Origin: Sclerotiophoma versabilis
Taxonomy: Eukaryota > Ascomycota > Dothideomycetes > Pleosporales > Didymellaceae
Assembly: GCA_012274445.1 (NCBI GenBank)
Contig: JAAROD010000087.1
Span: forward strand, 124,001-188,000
DNA: 64,000 nt
Direction of reading: 5' to 3'
Part shown: positions 34,109 through 45,860 of the stretch, in pieces
Position numbering within the stretch: the stretch's first letter is position 1
Layout: the number at the start of each line of letters is the position of its first letter
Translations under genes and position numbers: made by a program
The notes under the pieces: model-generated
What the model was told of the DNA's origin: nothing
The model's input: only the letters and a program-made list of their open reading frames with translations
The model's database searches: none

Positions 34109-35501
34109 ATGTCGATGAAGCGGATGCGCCGCGTCTTTGAGCGCCAGACGGAGCGCGAAGCCTCCTATGAGCCCCTCGAAGGCGGCTCTGAGCGTCCCGA
34201 TGGCGAGCGTATCGAAGGCCCGGAGAACGGCTTCTCATGGACCGCCTACTCCGTCTTCTTCTTGCTGGGGGTTGCTATGCTGTGGGCCTGGTATGATAGC
34301 TACTGCAAACCACGCATGGCTGTACTGACTCTGTCGTAGGAACATGTTCCTGGCCGCGAACCCGTACTTCCAGCGTCGCTTCGAGCGCAACGACAACCTC
34401 CTTCGTAACTTCCAGTCGGCCATCATGTCTGTAGCGACTGCAGGCAACCTCGGCTCCATGATCGTCTTGACCAAGCTCCAAGCGCGAGCCAACTATCCGC
34501 ACCGCATAGCTGCCTCGCTGGTCCTCAACATCGTCGTCTTCACCCTGCTGGCACTGTCCACGAAGCTGTTCCTGAATATATCAGCTGGAGTGTACTTTGC
34601 CTTCTTGATGATCATGGTACTGAGTGCAAGTCTGGCAGCAGGACTATGCCAGAATGGCGTCTTCGCATATGTTGCAGGCTTCGGCCGAGAAGAGTACACG
34701 CAGGGCATCATGACGGGCCAGGGCATCGCTGGAGTGCTGCCTTGCGTCGCCCAGATCATCTCTGTACTTTCTGTACCCTCAAAGGACGAGCATGTCGATG
34801 GCACACCGCAGCAGTCCAGCACCTCCGCCTTTGCTTACTTTCTCACCGCCACAGTCATCTCTGCACTGGCGTTACTCGCCTTTTTCTACCTGCAACGCGT
34901 GCACAACTCCAGAGTTCGTCTCGATGAAGTCGATGCTACCTCAGCTCCCACTGAACGCAAGAGCATCCCTCTGACCCACCTGTTCCGCAAGCTCACTTGG
35001 CTGGCCAGTGCTGTATTCCTGACCTTCGTGGTCACAATGTTCTTTCCAGTCTTCACCCAGAGCATCCTCAGCGTGCGTGACCCTGAGTCAGCAAACCGCC
35101 TCTTCCAGCCAGCAACGTTCATTCCTCTTGGCTTTTTGTTCTGGAATGTTGGCGATCTCCTCGGACGCATGGGCCCTGTTCTGCCCGCTTTACGTCTAAC
35201 AGCATACCCGAAGGTCCTCTTCCTATTCTCTGTCGCACGTGTCGCCTTCATCCCTCTGTATCTTCTATGCAACGTCGGTGGCAAAGGAGCTGCCATTGGC
35301 TCTGACTTCTTCTATCTCTTTGTGGTGCAGTTGCTCTTCGGGGCTACCAACGGTTATCTCGGCAGCAGCTGCATGATGGGTTTTGTGGAGTGGGTCGAAG
35401 CAGAAGAGGCGGAGGCTGCAGGTGGCTTCATGTCACTGTGTCTTGTGGGTGGCTTGACGGTGGGAAGCTTCATGAGTTTCTTCGCTGCACAGGCTATCTG
35501 A
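34109..35501 (+). CDS. Equilibrative nucleoside transporter (ENT family)
   Basis: Membrane carrier for nucleosides, by family probably vacuolar or plasma-membrane (Fun26-like). Exons 34109-34290 and 34340-35501 join in frame (GTATGA donor, CGTAG acceptor), giving about 447 residues. The hydrophilic N-terminus (to residue ~45) precedes about eleven hydrophobic segments, starting with YSVFFLLGVAMLWAWN, where the ENT motif LLPWN is replaced by MLWAWN. ENT-like features follow: NPYFQRRF, a TM4-5 region with GLCQNGVFAYVAGF, and the C-terminal GATNGYLGSSCMMGF block characteristic of ENT TM10-11. The large loop between TM6 and TM7 is near residues 225-300. Substrate range cannot be predicted from sequence alone. 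Confidence 0.85.
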
Positions 35502-37621
35502 ACAGCCTCCATTGCTACAGACTTTTGCTCAAAATACCATCACCACGTCCGTCCTCTACGACGACTGGCGCATCCGTTCCCTTGCAGAGCTCCAGACGCT
35601 GATATCTACTTGGACGATCTGCCACCAGTCTCTGTCCATCTGGTCGGCGTCACATGTTCGGGCACACGTGGGCTCCGCCACCGCTCCTATGGTCTTATCG
35701 TGAACAGCCTTTTCCCACGAAACATGCACACTTTCTCCCTTCTCGTACTTCTTGGCGGGAATCTCCAATCAACTGTGCTGAGCCGCAGCTTCCGCAGTTT
35801 CGTGGGCCCAGAAGAGAATCTTGCAGTCATGAAGCACCTCTCTTATAGTGCCAACGTAGACTTCGATCAACTTGTTTGGTTGTGAGGGCGGTGAAGCAGT
35901 CATGGTCTTCAACTATGGGATGTTCCCGGAGCATGTCAAGATACCAGAGTAGTAGATCGTAATGACGGGCTTGTAGTGCTTTTGGTCGCGCATATGCACG
36001 AACAGGCACGCAGAAGCGTGGATGTGAAAGGCCAAGAGGGAAGCTTTTACAAGCGAGGACACGGTAGGCTGAAGGAGACCAACGGTCGTGGGAGTGATGG
36101 ATGAGAATATTGGTCCATCACTCCATACGCCACGGCAGGCATCCAGATAAGCTTACTATAGCCTGGCAAGTCTCAACGGCGATCCCGACGGAACAAGCCG
36201 TTTCGAACAGACAAAGCATAGAACCAAGGAACCGAACAAATACATGGCGTTCGCCTTAACATAAGCTGATAGCCGCACATCGTGCTGCAGATTGAATCAT
36301 AATATTTATGCCCAGCTATTTTGGTTTGTATCATCTCAGCCTTTACCCCAGCACCCGTCTTGTCACTCGCCTCATCTTGTAATCACTCTTATCATTTCCT
36401 CTGCGCAGTGAAATTTGCAAACGAGTTCTCACTGGCTATGGGAGAGAGTACGTGGCGGGAAGAGACTGGATGGGGCAAGAGGTTGTGTGGTTCTTGTTAG
36501 CTGAGCGTGATTCTGTTTTAATTGCGTTTTTATTACGTGCTTGTTGTTGTATCAGGGTGGAGGGATGAAGTTCTGAAGTTCTGAAGTTCTGAAGGCGACA
36601 TTTAATATATATTTAAATCAACGAGCCATAAATACGCGCTCTGCACATTGTCATACTTTGTTTTGGATGCTAATCTGCGGCATTATTGTTTTCCTCCAGA
36701 AAAGCGCGGTTGTTCGACGAGTTCCGCTGCCTTTGAAACCCTCAATGGTAAGACATGAACTTCTTGCAGCATAGTGGGTGCCGGAATGAACTACAAGAGT
36801 ATTTAATATACTACATCATTATGATAATGCTTCAGTAATATGCTTATACTTGTGTACTAGGTCAATGCGTATTGATAATAAAACTTGAACCCTCTGTCCA
36901 AAGCGTCAATCCTAAATGTGTCTCCACCTCTTTATGCCCCGTCCAATCCGGCATTCCATCTGTATCGTAATTCACAGTGAGGCGTGATGATGTATTCGAG
37001 GACTGCTCTGAACAGCTGTACGTCTGAACTGCAGAAGTGTCACATCCATCGTTGACAGTGAAGCGCGAGCGACTCTCCCACACTATTGGGCATTTCATTG
37101 AGCGCATTTGAATAGTCCAAAACATCGTCACGACCGCCCAGCCAAGCTCGTACTGGTCTAGATGCCATCATCCGGTAAATGCAGGGCCTGAACGGATTTT
37201 TTGGGTACACGTCAGAGTCTGCAGGGTATGCAAGTGGACTTTCTGTGTATTCAATCTCTCCTCCAAAGTTTGCAAGTGCTTCATGCATATGCTATGCATA
37301 CCCACCTGCTGAGGGTTTTCCCCCAAAAGACGCTGGAAACTAAGCTTCTGATATATACTCGAGCTGAGAAGAAGGATCGTTGTACGATATAGCTGGCCTG
37401 CTGTCGATACCATGGCGCTGTGAATAAGTTCTGCAATGTAGCGTTGAATGTAGGTCCTGAACAACTCCTTTTGAAGGCCTGGGAAACTTTGTATGCTGAT
37501 GAACGCTCAACGGCCTTTGTCGCGTGAAGTATGTAGAAGCTTCGAAATTTGCGTGCATGTTCGACCGGAATTTCAGACTAAGCTGATCTCCACAAATGGT
37601 CCGTTGCTGCAGTACGAACAG
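35502..37621. other. Gene-poor region with unidentified ORF remnants
   Basis: About 2.1 kb. On the minus strand, 36009-35556 reads in two frames as fragments such as RHYDLLLWYLDML and EVYVGTIREVLHDCKILFWAHE, followed after a stop by AKKYEKGESVHVSWEKAV; this looks like a decayed gene but I do not recognise it. Between 36060 and 36860 the DNA is AT-rich with no frame of note. On the minus strand, 37288-37040 holds an 82-codon frame (AWLGGRDDVLDYSNALNEMPN) and 37464-37168 a helical frame; these may be parts of another broken gene. Confidence 0.35.
36566..36594 (+). repeat. 8-bp tandem repeat TGAAGTTC, about 3.6 copies
   Basis: Perfect copies of TGAAGTTC in head-to-tail order in non-coding sequence, just before an AT-rich stretch (36601-36620). 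Confidence 0.9.
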
Positions 37622-39522
37622 TTATATACTGACATCTCCAAGTCGAAGTTTGTCAGCCCAATTGGGTCTGTACTTGCTTTTCATGTGCGTCATGAGATCG
37701 GCCAGGGACGCGTTGAGAGCGGCAGAGCTTGGCCACTTCCATGAGGAGAGTTCGAGCACATGAACCGTATTGGAATAAAGCTGAATGACGTTGCCCTCGT
37801 AGATCTCAGGCATATTCTGGATGATAATAGTGCCAGCTCGGTAAACCCAGTGAGGCGTGAGGAACGTATACGTACCGCCCAAGCTCACTACAGCTTCGAG
37901 CACGTACCTGAAGAGCTCGAGAATTAGTACATGACCTTCAACACTGGGTATGATGTTGAGATCTGTTCAAGGAAATAGAAGCACTCACCATGCACTACCC
38001 CAACTGGGATCAAGGAGAAGGACTGTTGTATGTAGAGCAATACGAACAACAGGAAGCAGTTCAGCTTTCTCGTCCAAGCGCGGCAAGAGCTTCCGTACAT
38101 TCGCCTTTGCTGTCGAGTCCCCGTTGCGGAACCGATGCTGCAATCGAAACAGCGAGCACATATACTCAGCTGGCCTGGTCTTGTCAAAGCACAATTCCCA
38201 ATCCTGCAAACATCAGGAAATGTCTTCCGAAAGCTTGTGTCTAAACCTACCGGTTCTGGAAATGTTGCTGGCCGATCGAGTGTAGAAGCAATCTCATTTT
38301 CTATGCTGAAGATGGTCATGTGCATACTCCGAAGCATCTCCGTATCACTTGGCGTCGACCCTTCTTGTTCTGCTTTCGCCTCGAGACTGTAAGCGATGCG
38401 TGCAGCAAGGGCTATCTGTTGACCAATATTGCCTGACTTCGGATCGAACAAGCTGTTTATAGCCATTAACAGCACTGCTCGAAGTGTGTCTATCGTGGGC
38501 TCGAGAGTTGCAGCCTCAACATGGTCCATAGCCTTGTCATAGAATTTACCGGCAAGATTGCGGTACTTGAGGCAGTTTGCCTGATAACGAGCTTGTTTCC
38601 CTGATGATTGCCACAGGTTTCGAGCGTCCTGCCGCTTTGCGCTGTTGGGAATGACGTGACAAGCAATGGAGTAGATCATGCTGAGGGAGAAGGTCTCAAT
38701 AGGCGCAAGGTCTGCAGGAACATCCAAGTCGAGGTATCGTTGTGACATATCGACAATAGGGTACACTGGCTGCCTATGGATTATCACCCATCATTAGCAA
38801 GCAGTTTAGGCACGTACATGAAGATGGGTATTCTTACATGCATTCTAAGTACTCTTCGACCAGCTCGTGTAGTTTCTGCGGCGAAGACTTCCATTCGAGA
38901 ACAAAATCATCTTCTTCATCGAAGGGAGAGCGGACATACGTCGACTGTAAGCGTGGTGACTTCAAGAGACACGACTCTGAACCAAGGTAACGATAGCTGT
39001 CCGCCGCGTATGCAAAGTGATGTTCATATTGAGGACCTGCGCCAGGCAGTACTGGCTCACTTTTGGCACTCGTGTTCATACTTGCACTCTGTGGTGTTTC
39101 CACTGATGTAGCCGGGGATGATGCATTGTTTCGTGCTTCAAGCCTACGCACGTGATCGACGAGTTCAGATATGTAGCTGCACAATTGTGAGTGCGACTCC
39201 AAGTGTCAGCTCTTAGTCATCGTACCTGCGAGGGACCAGCGTGCCACGACCATGATCGTGGTATACGCACTCAACACCTGCTTTGGTGCACTGCCTGTTG
39301 TTGTTAGCCTAAGCAGCGACTCGTTAGGATAAAGCAGCAATGACCGGCATTTCGGGAGGAGCGTGTCGCAGCCACGGCGGCATTCCCGGCAGCGCTTGCA
39401 TGCAGGCAAGCCCTATTGCGCACATCAGTTGGTGAGCCCGATCTTGAGCTAATAAGCAATACCTGAATTACAGCCTCCAAGTCAACCGCAGGGGCGCTGC
39501 TATTGACAGTATTGGAAGCCAT
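37622..39522 (-). CDS. Zn2Cys6 transcription factor with fungal-specific TF domain
   Basis: Seven exons that all keep phase: 39522-39463, 39412-39345, 39294-39226, 39176-38838, 38773-38251, 38203-37989 and 37907-37622, about 519 residues. Splicing assembles the zinc cluster CKRCRECRRGCD, then PKCRQCTKAGVEC, across introns 1 and 2; the intron after CR has a weak GTCATT donor. A YISELVDHVRRLEA coiled-coil dimerisation segment follows. The middle homology region (PF04082-type) includes SLSMIYSIACHVIP, MAINSLFDP and IALAARIAYSLEA, and exon 6 supplies DWELCFDKTRPAEYM. The end is KLRLGDVSI. It is divergent from the next Zn2Cys6 gene, with 561 bp between starts. Target genes are unknown. Confidence 0.85.
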
Positions 39523-40083
39523 TCGGACTTTATTCAGCACGGTGATATTGTTCAAACCCCTCGGGATTCAGAGTTTAGATATATCGCCATCTTAGATGCA
39601 TATGCAAAGTGGCGGTAGCAGCGTCGCTGCGCGATGAGCTGGGAGAGTGACGAACTGGGATCACTGTGATGCGAGGGGATCGAGCGAGGTCTTATCCGCA
39701 AGCGCCGCCCAATGTAGAAGGGATTGCCAACCACGGATTATCGGCACCCTCACTTGCTCGCGTGCATGCTTCATGGGTACTTGCATGCACACCCGGATGT
39801 GCTGCATTCTTCAAGTGCAAGGATATACATTTCCACCTGGACATCGAACAGAGACGCATAAACAGGTCGATCAGCATGCACAAACGTTGTTGTTGTATGA
39901 GCGCGCTAGCCCAAGCTAAAGCCCGAGGGTGCCAAATATTGACTCGGCTGACCCACGCGAATCGCCCCAATCCCTGAGCCTTGACCTCGAGTTCCCAGCA
40001 TCGTCCCAACCATCACGACGGGCTCTTTAACGCCATGAGCCTTGCGACGCATCACTGTAGACGCATAGCGCTCACTTTGCACC
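39523..40083. promoter_or_regulatory. Divergent promoter between two Zn2Cys6 regulators
   Basis: 561 bp between starts at 39522 (-) and 40084 (+). No coding sequence. CGG-type half sites typical for Zn2Cys6 proteins are scattered, but none forms a convincing spaced pair. Confidence 0.4.
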
Positions 40084-42159
40084 ATGCAGAAAAACAAAGT
40101 GCGCCGCCGTGTCCTCGCTTGCGCCAGGTGCAGAAAGAGAAAGCTTGCGGTGCTTACCCACAATGTCTCACTTACAGCCGTCGCCATACTAACATTGTGG
40201 TAGTGCGATTTCAAGGTGCCAGACTGCACTCGATGTGTGGCCGCTGGTGTAAGATGCGTTGGCTTTGACTCTTCGACAGCTTCGACTCTGCCGTACCGGA
40301 GTATAGCTGATCATTTGGAAGCTCACATTGCCCGGCTGGAGGGAGCCCAGAGCACATCTTCGTCGAGACGCTTGGGCCAACTGTCACCAGCTACTTCATA
40401 TACCTCTGAAGCGCACCCAAACCACCACGGTGCGGAAAAGTGCGCCTTCGCTGACAGTCTTGTGAATCAAGCCATGGAAGATATTACTCCTCCATTCCTT
40501 GGTGTTTCAAAAGCAAGACCGATATTACAGTGTGTCGTCAAAGGAACACAGCTGCCATCGAGGAAGGGACCCGTGGGCTCCACTGATCTCGACGAGAATC
40601 ACCCCAGGTCGATCATCAACCCTCCAACCATCAGTCTGTTTCGCGATCTGATTGCCGACGAAAATGGCGCCAAGATCCTCTTCGAGAACTACCTTGAACG
40701 AGTAATCACACAGTATCCCATATACCACCGGACTGATGTTACGACAGCATTCAATTCCATCTATCCACAAAAGCCATCAAAGTCAGGGGACGACTGTATT
40801 CGCAATCAGTACATCGTATGCATGATTATGGCTATATCACTGAGTACACATGCTCGGAAGAATGTGGTAAAAGCCAATCAGCAAGCGTTCCAACTTGTTA
40901 GATGCGCCATGCAATGGATTCCTAAAGTTGCGACAAACGACATTGCTGGCTTGCAGGCGATCCTCCTCCTGACACAGTACATCTTTCTGAACCCTGGTAT
41001 GGCGGATCTTTGGCTTCTGACGGGTCTGATCAGCCAGTCGGTGATAGATCTGGGTCTGCATCAAGAATTGCCAAATGAAGCCCAAGTTTCCGACTACGAT
41101 CGCGATATGCGTCGGCGCCTGTTCTGGTGTGCTTGGGAAATGGAGGTCGGGGTTTGCTCCATCTTTCTATTCCCTACCAGCTTGCCTATCAAAGGTATCC
41201 AGGTCAAGTTCCCTTTGGAAATCGATGACACGGCTATCACCCAGCACGGGACAGTTCCTGAGGGGCGAGTTTCCAAGTTCACCCAGCGGATCATATGCAG
41301 CTTTAGACTCATCGAAGCTGAGCTTGTTTCGGTCATGTGGCATGATGAGCCAGTGCCGAATGAATTTGATTCTATCGATACTTGGGGGCAAAGTTGCATT
41401 GATCGCATCCATCAGTGGCAGCACGAGATTTACGCTGCAGCACGTGCGAACCTAGACCCCGGGCTTTTGGCAAGATGGGAAGAGATGATGTTGTACTCTG
41501 ATATTGCTGTACCTTACGTCTACTTCATGCTCAACCGACCATCGAAACGCCTGCCAGTACCCACTACAGAGCAGAGGATGATCGCAATGGCACATGCTGT
41601 GAAGATTGCGGCTGGCTACTTCAAACAGTCAGAGGCTGCTCCTGGGAGAATCAAATATGTGTTCCACCCATGTCATCATGTCTTCCATTGCGCCATCGTC
41701 TTCCTGGAGGGCCTTCAATATTGCAAGCAAGAGGTTCTTACTACCTATTCCTGGGAGCAAGTAGAAGAGTCGATGAACGTATTTGCCGAGTGCTTTCGCT
41801 CGATTCGCGAGCGATGGGCTGCAGCCACACGTTGTCTTGAAGAGTATGAGAGATCTTTGACTCCTGTCAAGAAAGAATATGTGGATCTGTATGCCTCGAA
41901 GGCAAGCATAAGGGCATTAGTGATGTCTAGAGCCGTCACTCCTGCCACATGCAATCCAGGTACTCACAATAACTTGGGTCACGCAACAACCGAGGCGGGA
42001 GGAAGCTTGTCTCACTGGAATCTCTTCAATCCTACCGCCACATCAGAGCCTATCGAACCGCTCAATGCATACGCGTTCACTACTACACCCCGAGACTGGA
42101 ATGAGGAATTCCAACTATACCCGAGTATCGAGCGCATGCATGAGATGGAAACTCAATGA
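40084..42159 (+). CDS. Zn2Cys6 transcription factor, large type
   Basis: Exons 40084-40149 and 40204-42159, about 673 residues. The first exon gives MQKNKVRRRVLACARCRKRK; the 54 bp intron (GTGCTT donor, GGTAG acceptor, ACTAAC branch) splits the zinc cluster and exon 2 resumes CDFKVPDCTRCVAAGVRC. A leucine-containing coiled coil (DHLEAHIARLEGA) follows. The fungal_trans domain is clear from about residue 160: FENYLERVITQYPIYH, ILLLTQYIFLNPG, and LISQSVIDLGLHQE with RRRLFWCAWEME. The C-terminal third is less conserved. No enzyme gene is directly attached, though the acyltransferase-like gene lies 860 bp downstream on the other strand. Confidence 0.88.
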
Positions 42160-43016
42160 GTTGCAAGCCCCGCTCGCAGCTAAGGTCATAGTGCACGGAA
42201 ACCCAGTCAACATTCATTTATCCACCTTCCACCACGCGAGCTCAATGCAATGTGGCTGCAGTGCAGCTGTAAAGGGAAGACTCCATCACCTTTTCTGGAA
42301 AGCAGCTATCGCAGCAACCCGTTTTTTTTATGAACTAGGGCTATTGCGACTACTGCATCTGGTTGCCTCATCCACTTCGGCACACTGTTTATCGGACCAT
42401 CTTGCAACGTATGCACCAAACTGGACGGATCGATGACGTGTTCGATACCCCTAAGCATTGGCTGCAGGCAATGTTCCTTCTGGCAGAGTTTTCCCTGCAG
42501 ATTGAAGAGGGGCCAAGCGTCAGTGTTGATGCCTTAATTCTGGGTTCCCCTAGCATGAGTGCGGCTTCAACAGACGAATGCAGGTGTCGGTAGCACGACC
42601 TTCTCATCTGCAATATTTCACACAGACCACGAGCTCGTGGCGGTATCTCGGAGGGATTGCGCAAGATCAGCGTGCAGGGATAGCTGAACTACAAACTTAT
42701 CGGGAACGCTTCTACTGGTACACGTTTCGGAGCGACACCTCATCATGCAGGCCGAACCGAGCGCACCTCTAAATCCCAAAGCGGACATATCCACAGTCAC
42801 GCATCCATGTCCAAGAGACAGGAACGAGACCGACGGTCTTATAGCAGCATCAGATCAGTTGCTGTCCTTAGGTACTCTTATTGACATATAGCTTAGCACG
42901 CATCACCACATAATTATGCATCAGAACTGCTAGAAAAGAAGAATCGGGCTGCTAGGACACAGGTCTTGCGAACTCCTGGCTACTGCATCTTGACGATGCA
43001 TGTCGTTTCAAAATGC
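42160..43016. other. Convergent spacer, regulator / acyltransferase-like gene
   Basis: About 860 bp between convergent genes. Open frames here are short and unlike known families. Nothing else seen. Confidence 0.35.
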
Positions 43017-44156
43017 TCACAATTGCAAATCAATAACCTCCTCCGCCTCTGTTGGTCTGCCCAGTCTCACTACTGCCTTCTTGCTCCTCAGATCCATCAC
43101 AACGTTGAACAGGGTTGCACTTCCGGTCTCCTTCGTCTCCAATCTACAAATCGACCCCGGTGTGTTCTGCTCGTCTTCAAATAGCTTGCTGACAGCCTCC
43201 CAGCTAGGCTCAACACCGAGCGTCTCCGCATTGGCCGCCATGGTGGGAACTCGTGTAAGCGAATCCTTCAACCACACCGTATCTGTTTCGCCCGGATGCT
43301 CCTTTAGTAGATGATTGGCATGGATGACTCGCCCCGCAGCATCTGGCTCGCAATGCGCAAATGTTGACTTTGTGAACTCTAGACCTAACGATGTATTTGG
43401 ATCACCAAGGAGAATGTGGGCGGAGGAAGCCATGCCAAAGCTCTCCAGTTTCTGCACAGCGTCTGCGACGGAACTGCTTTCGAGCGCCATGCGCAGTCCA
43501 AAGTGCGCTGGCAGCCGCGTTGAAACTGCTCCATGTACTCTAATGGCATTGAAGAGAGTGCCTACACCCGCGCTGTTGAATCCGATCTTGCCTATGATGC
43601 CAGCTTCTGTGACTTGAATGATGGTGGGCTTGTCTGCCTGTGTGATCTTGGTGATGATTAGGTTTTGCTTTTGCTCGGTCATCCACTACTTTATATGAGT
43701 ACCGCACTTTCAGATTGGGCTTTGACTGAACACTTACATCCCAGTTCTGAGATAGCCACGCTCTCTGCCCAGTGTGCCACGCCAATGCCGTACAGCCATC
43801 ACTAAACGAACCAAAGTTGATCTCGGTTCGCACATTAATAGCCACTATGTCCAACAGCTCTTTTCCAGCACCGTCGGCTATACCTTGCATCTCTTCATGG
43901 TACGCTGGCCATTTTGAGTTTGCCTGCAGCTCGAATTCAGACGCGTGTTGTCGAACCTGCGGCCAGTCTATCTTGCAGTTCTTCAAAAAAAGCTTTGAAT
44001 AAAAGGTAATACAGCGATCGATTTGAACTCTGGCTGCTTGGCCATGCTGGAAGCCTATCTGTTCTTCGTGTGAGCATTTGCAGCAAACGAACTGTTGGCA
44101 ATGACGTCACGCTCTCTCACCTCATATGGAGTCCCTTTGCATTCGACGAACAACAT
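43017..44156 (-). CDS. Acyl-CoA:6-aminopenicillanic acid acyltransferase-like protein (AAT/IAT family)
   Basis: Ntn-hydrolase fold enzyme related to the penicillin acyltransferase, but members occur widely in fungi without penicillin pathways. Exons 44156-44121, 44058-43738 and 43685-43017 keep frame and give 341 residues. The start MLFVECKGTPYE then IGFQHGQAAR matches the family N-terminus. The autoprocessing site is DGC, with Cys at residue 101 as predicted nucleophile after Gly-Cys self-cleavage (Cys103 in Penicillium IAT), followed by SQNWDWMTEQKQN, ITQAGKP-like and GKIGFNSAGVG motifs. The C-terminal end lacks a clear peroxisomal ARL/SKL signal (it ends IDLQL), so cytosolic location is more likely. 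There is no ACV synthetase or IPN synthase in the window. Confidence 0.88.
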
Positions 44157-44625
44157 CTTTCTTGCCTGACTTTGAACTTTGAGGGTTGTGAATAGCGGGA
44201 AGTAAACGGTTCTATGGTACACTTATCCCGCTTACTGATTTGGTGATCCTCGGAACGCTGCTGCCCCTCACCAGCGCTCACATCCGTCTATTCACCCCCG
44301 CCCTCTCGCCGTCCTCCATCATTCACACATATCGACAAGTTCCATGCATATGACGCTATATCTTGAAATTATGTATAAATTGGTCGTTTCCCGAGTAACT
44401 AAATTGTAGTAGTTGGTACCGTCTTCTTACTGTGAAAACTAAGTTAAGCGTACGGTCCATACACCGACACATAAAGGAATAGAAGTGCATCATGCCGCGT
44501 GAATCCACCCGGAAGAGGGGTGAAGCCCTGGAATACTGATAAAGAACCAAGCCCCAGTATTTCTAGCACTTCAAGTAACCATTATCACTGACCAAAACGA
44601 TCAACAAACGCAAACCCCCTTCACC
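44157..44625. promoter_or_regulatory. Divergent promoter, acyltransferase-like gene / polysaccharide deacetylase
   Basis: 469 bp between starts at 44156 (-) and 44626 (+). Both genes could be co-regulated from here. No specific motif is visible beyond a short AT-rich stretch near 44350-44400. Confidence 0.4.
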
Positions 44626-45670
44626 ATGCCAAAGCGAGCACTCTGTTCCTACGGCATCGACATCGATGCTGTGAGTGGCTGGTACGCACAAACACCACGC
44701 GCTCACCACTACAATCCAATGACCTTGGCACCAGGCTCAACACCAAGACTGGTGCTCCAGCCAACCCGACAGACATATCCCGCGGCATCTTCGGTGCAAC
44801 AGTGGGCATTGACCGGCTGCTCAAGCTGTGGGACAAGTTCTCCATCAAAACCACGTGGTTCACACCAGCGCACACTGCCGAGTCATTCCCACGGCAGATC
44901 CGCAAGATCGTCGTCGCAGGGCATGAAATCGCACTGCACGGATACACGCATGAATTCGTATCGACGCTGAACGAGACGCAGCAACGCGCCGTGCTAGAAA
45001 AAAGCATCCAAATACTAACAAACATCACGGGTAGGAAACCGCGCGGGTGGACGGCACCAGCGTGGAGCACGAGTAAGGAAACTATCAGATTGCTGCAAGA
45101 GTTTGGTCTTGTGCGATGACCCCCCCCCCCCCCCCCCCACTTCATCCTCACGTTTGTACTCTTCGCTAATGGGTGCAGGATTACGACCATTCATTCATGC
45201 ACCACGATTCGCAGCCTTACTACGTCCCTGACCCCGAGCAGAGCGTGTACATCGAGACAGACACGTCTAAAGATGCTAGTCATTGGATGCACCCCCTTTC
45301 CTCGCTCAAGCCGTCTAACGTCGTCGAAATCCCGGCGAATTGGCATCTGGATGACTGGCCGCCGTTTCAGCTCTCACTCTCGCAGCCATCGACGCACGGC
45401 TTCGTGGACACTGCCGTCATCGAGCGGCTGTGGAAAGAGCAGTTTGAGTACCTGTACCGCGAGTGTCCTGAAGACGGAGCTTTTGTTTTCCCAATCAGCA
45501 TCCATCCGCAGGTTAGTGGGAAGCCACAGGTGATACTGCTGCATGAGCGGCTGATCGAGTGGATCAATGGGCATGAGGGTGTGGAGTGGGTTACAATGGA
45601 GCAGATTGTCGATGAGTTTAAGAGTGGGAAGTTGAGCGGGGTTACTGTTGAGGGTGGTGCGGAGAATTGA
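44626..45670 (+). CDS. Polysaccharide deacetylase family protein (NodB fold)
   Basis: Metal-dependent deacetylase-like protein of the carbohydrate esterase 4 superfamily. Exons 44626-44681, 44735-45110 and 45179-45670 join in frame, about 307 residues, no signal peptide. The start MPKRALCSYGIDIDAVSGW supplies the DxD motif with the catalytic/metal Asp; then GATVGIDRLLKLWDK, TTWFTPAHTAESFP, and the metal-binding HGYTHEF (GHEIALHGYTHEF). GWTAPAWS and DYDHSFMHHD follow, as in cytosolic fungal members, which may act on small amides or imides rather than chitin. The second intron (GTGCGA donor, GTGCAG acceptor) contains a 19-C run. The substrate is unknown. Confidence 0.87.
45120..45138 (+). repeat. 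Homopolymer run of 19 C in a deacetylase intron
   Basis: Uninterrupted C tract inside the second intron of the deacetylase gene. Homopolymers of this length are prone to sequencing and assembly error. Confidence 0.9.
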
Positions 45671-45860
45671 GCATTTCTCTTTGAAGATACTGCCATGTTG
45701 AATCGTTAATGGTACAGAGTCCTTATTCACCTGTCCGTTCGCCCGTCTGTTTGTATGGCCCCGATTCGATCAATCAGTCGGTGTCCGCAATTGTGAAACT
45801 CCCTTTCAGCTTATGGATCTAGCCTGAGATGTTGCAACGAGGTCTTACATTGTGTTTGCA

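Noticed and set aside
43017..44156. Penicillin biosynthesis cluster
   Set aside because: Only the acyltransferase-like gene is present; no ACV synthetase or isopenicillin N synthase, and no clear peroxisomal signal at its C-terminus.
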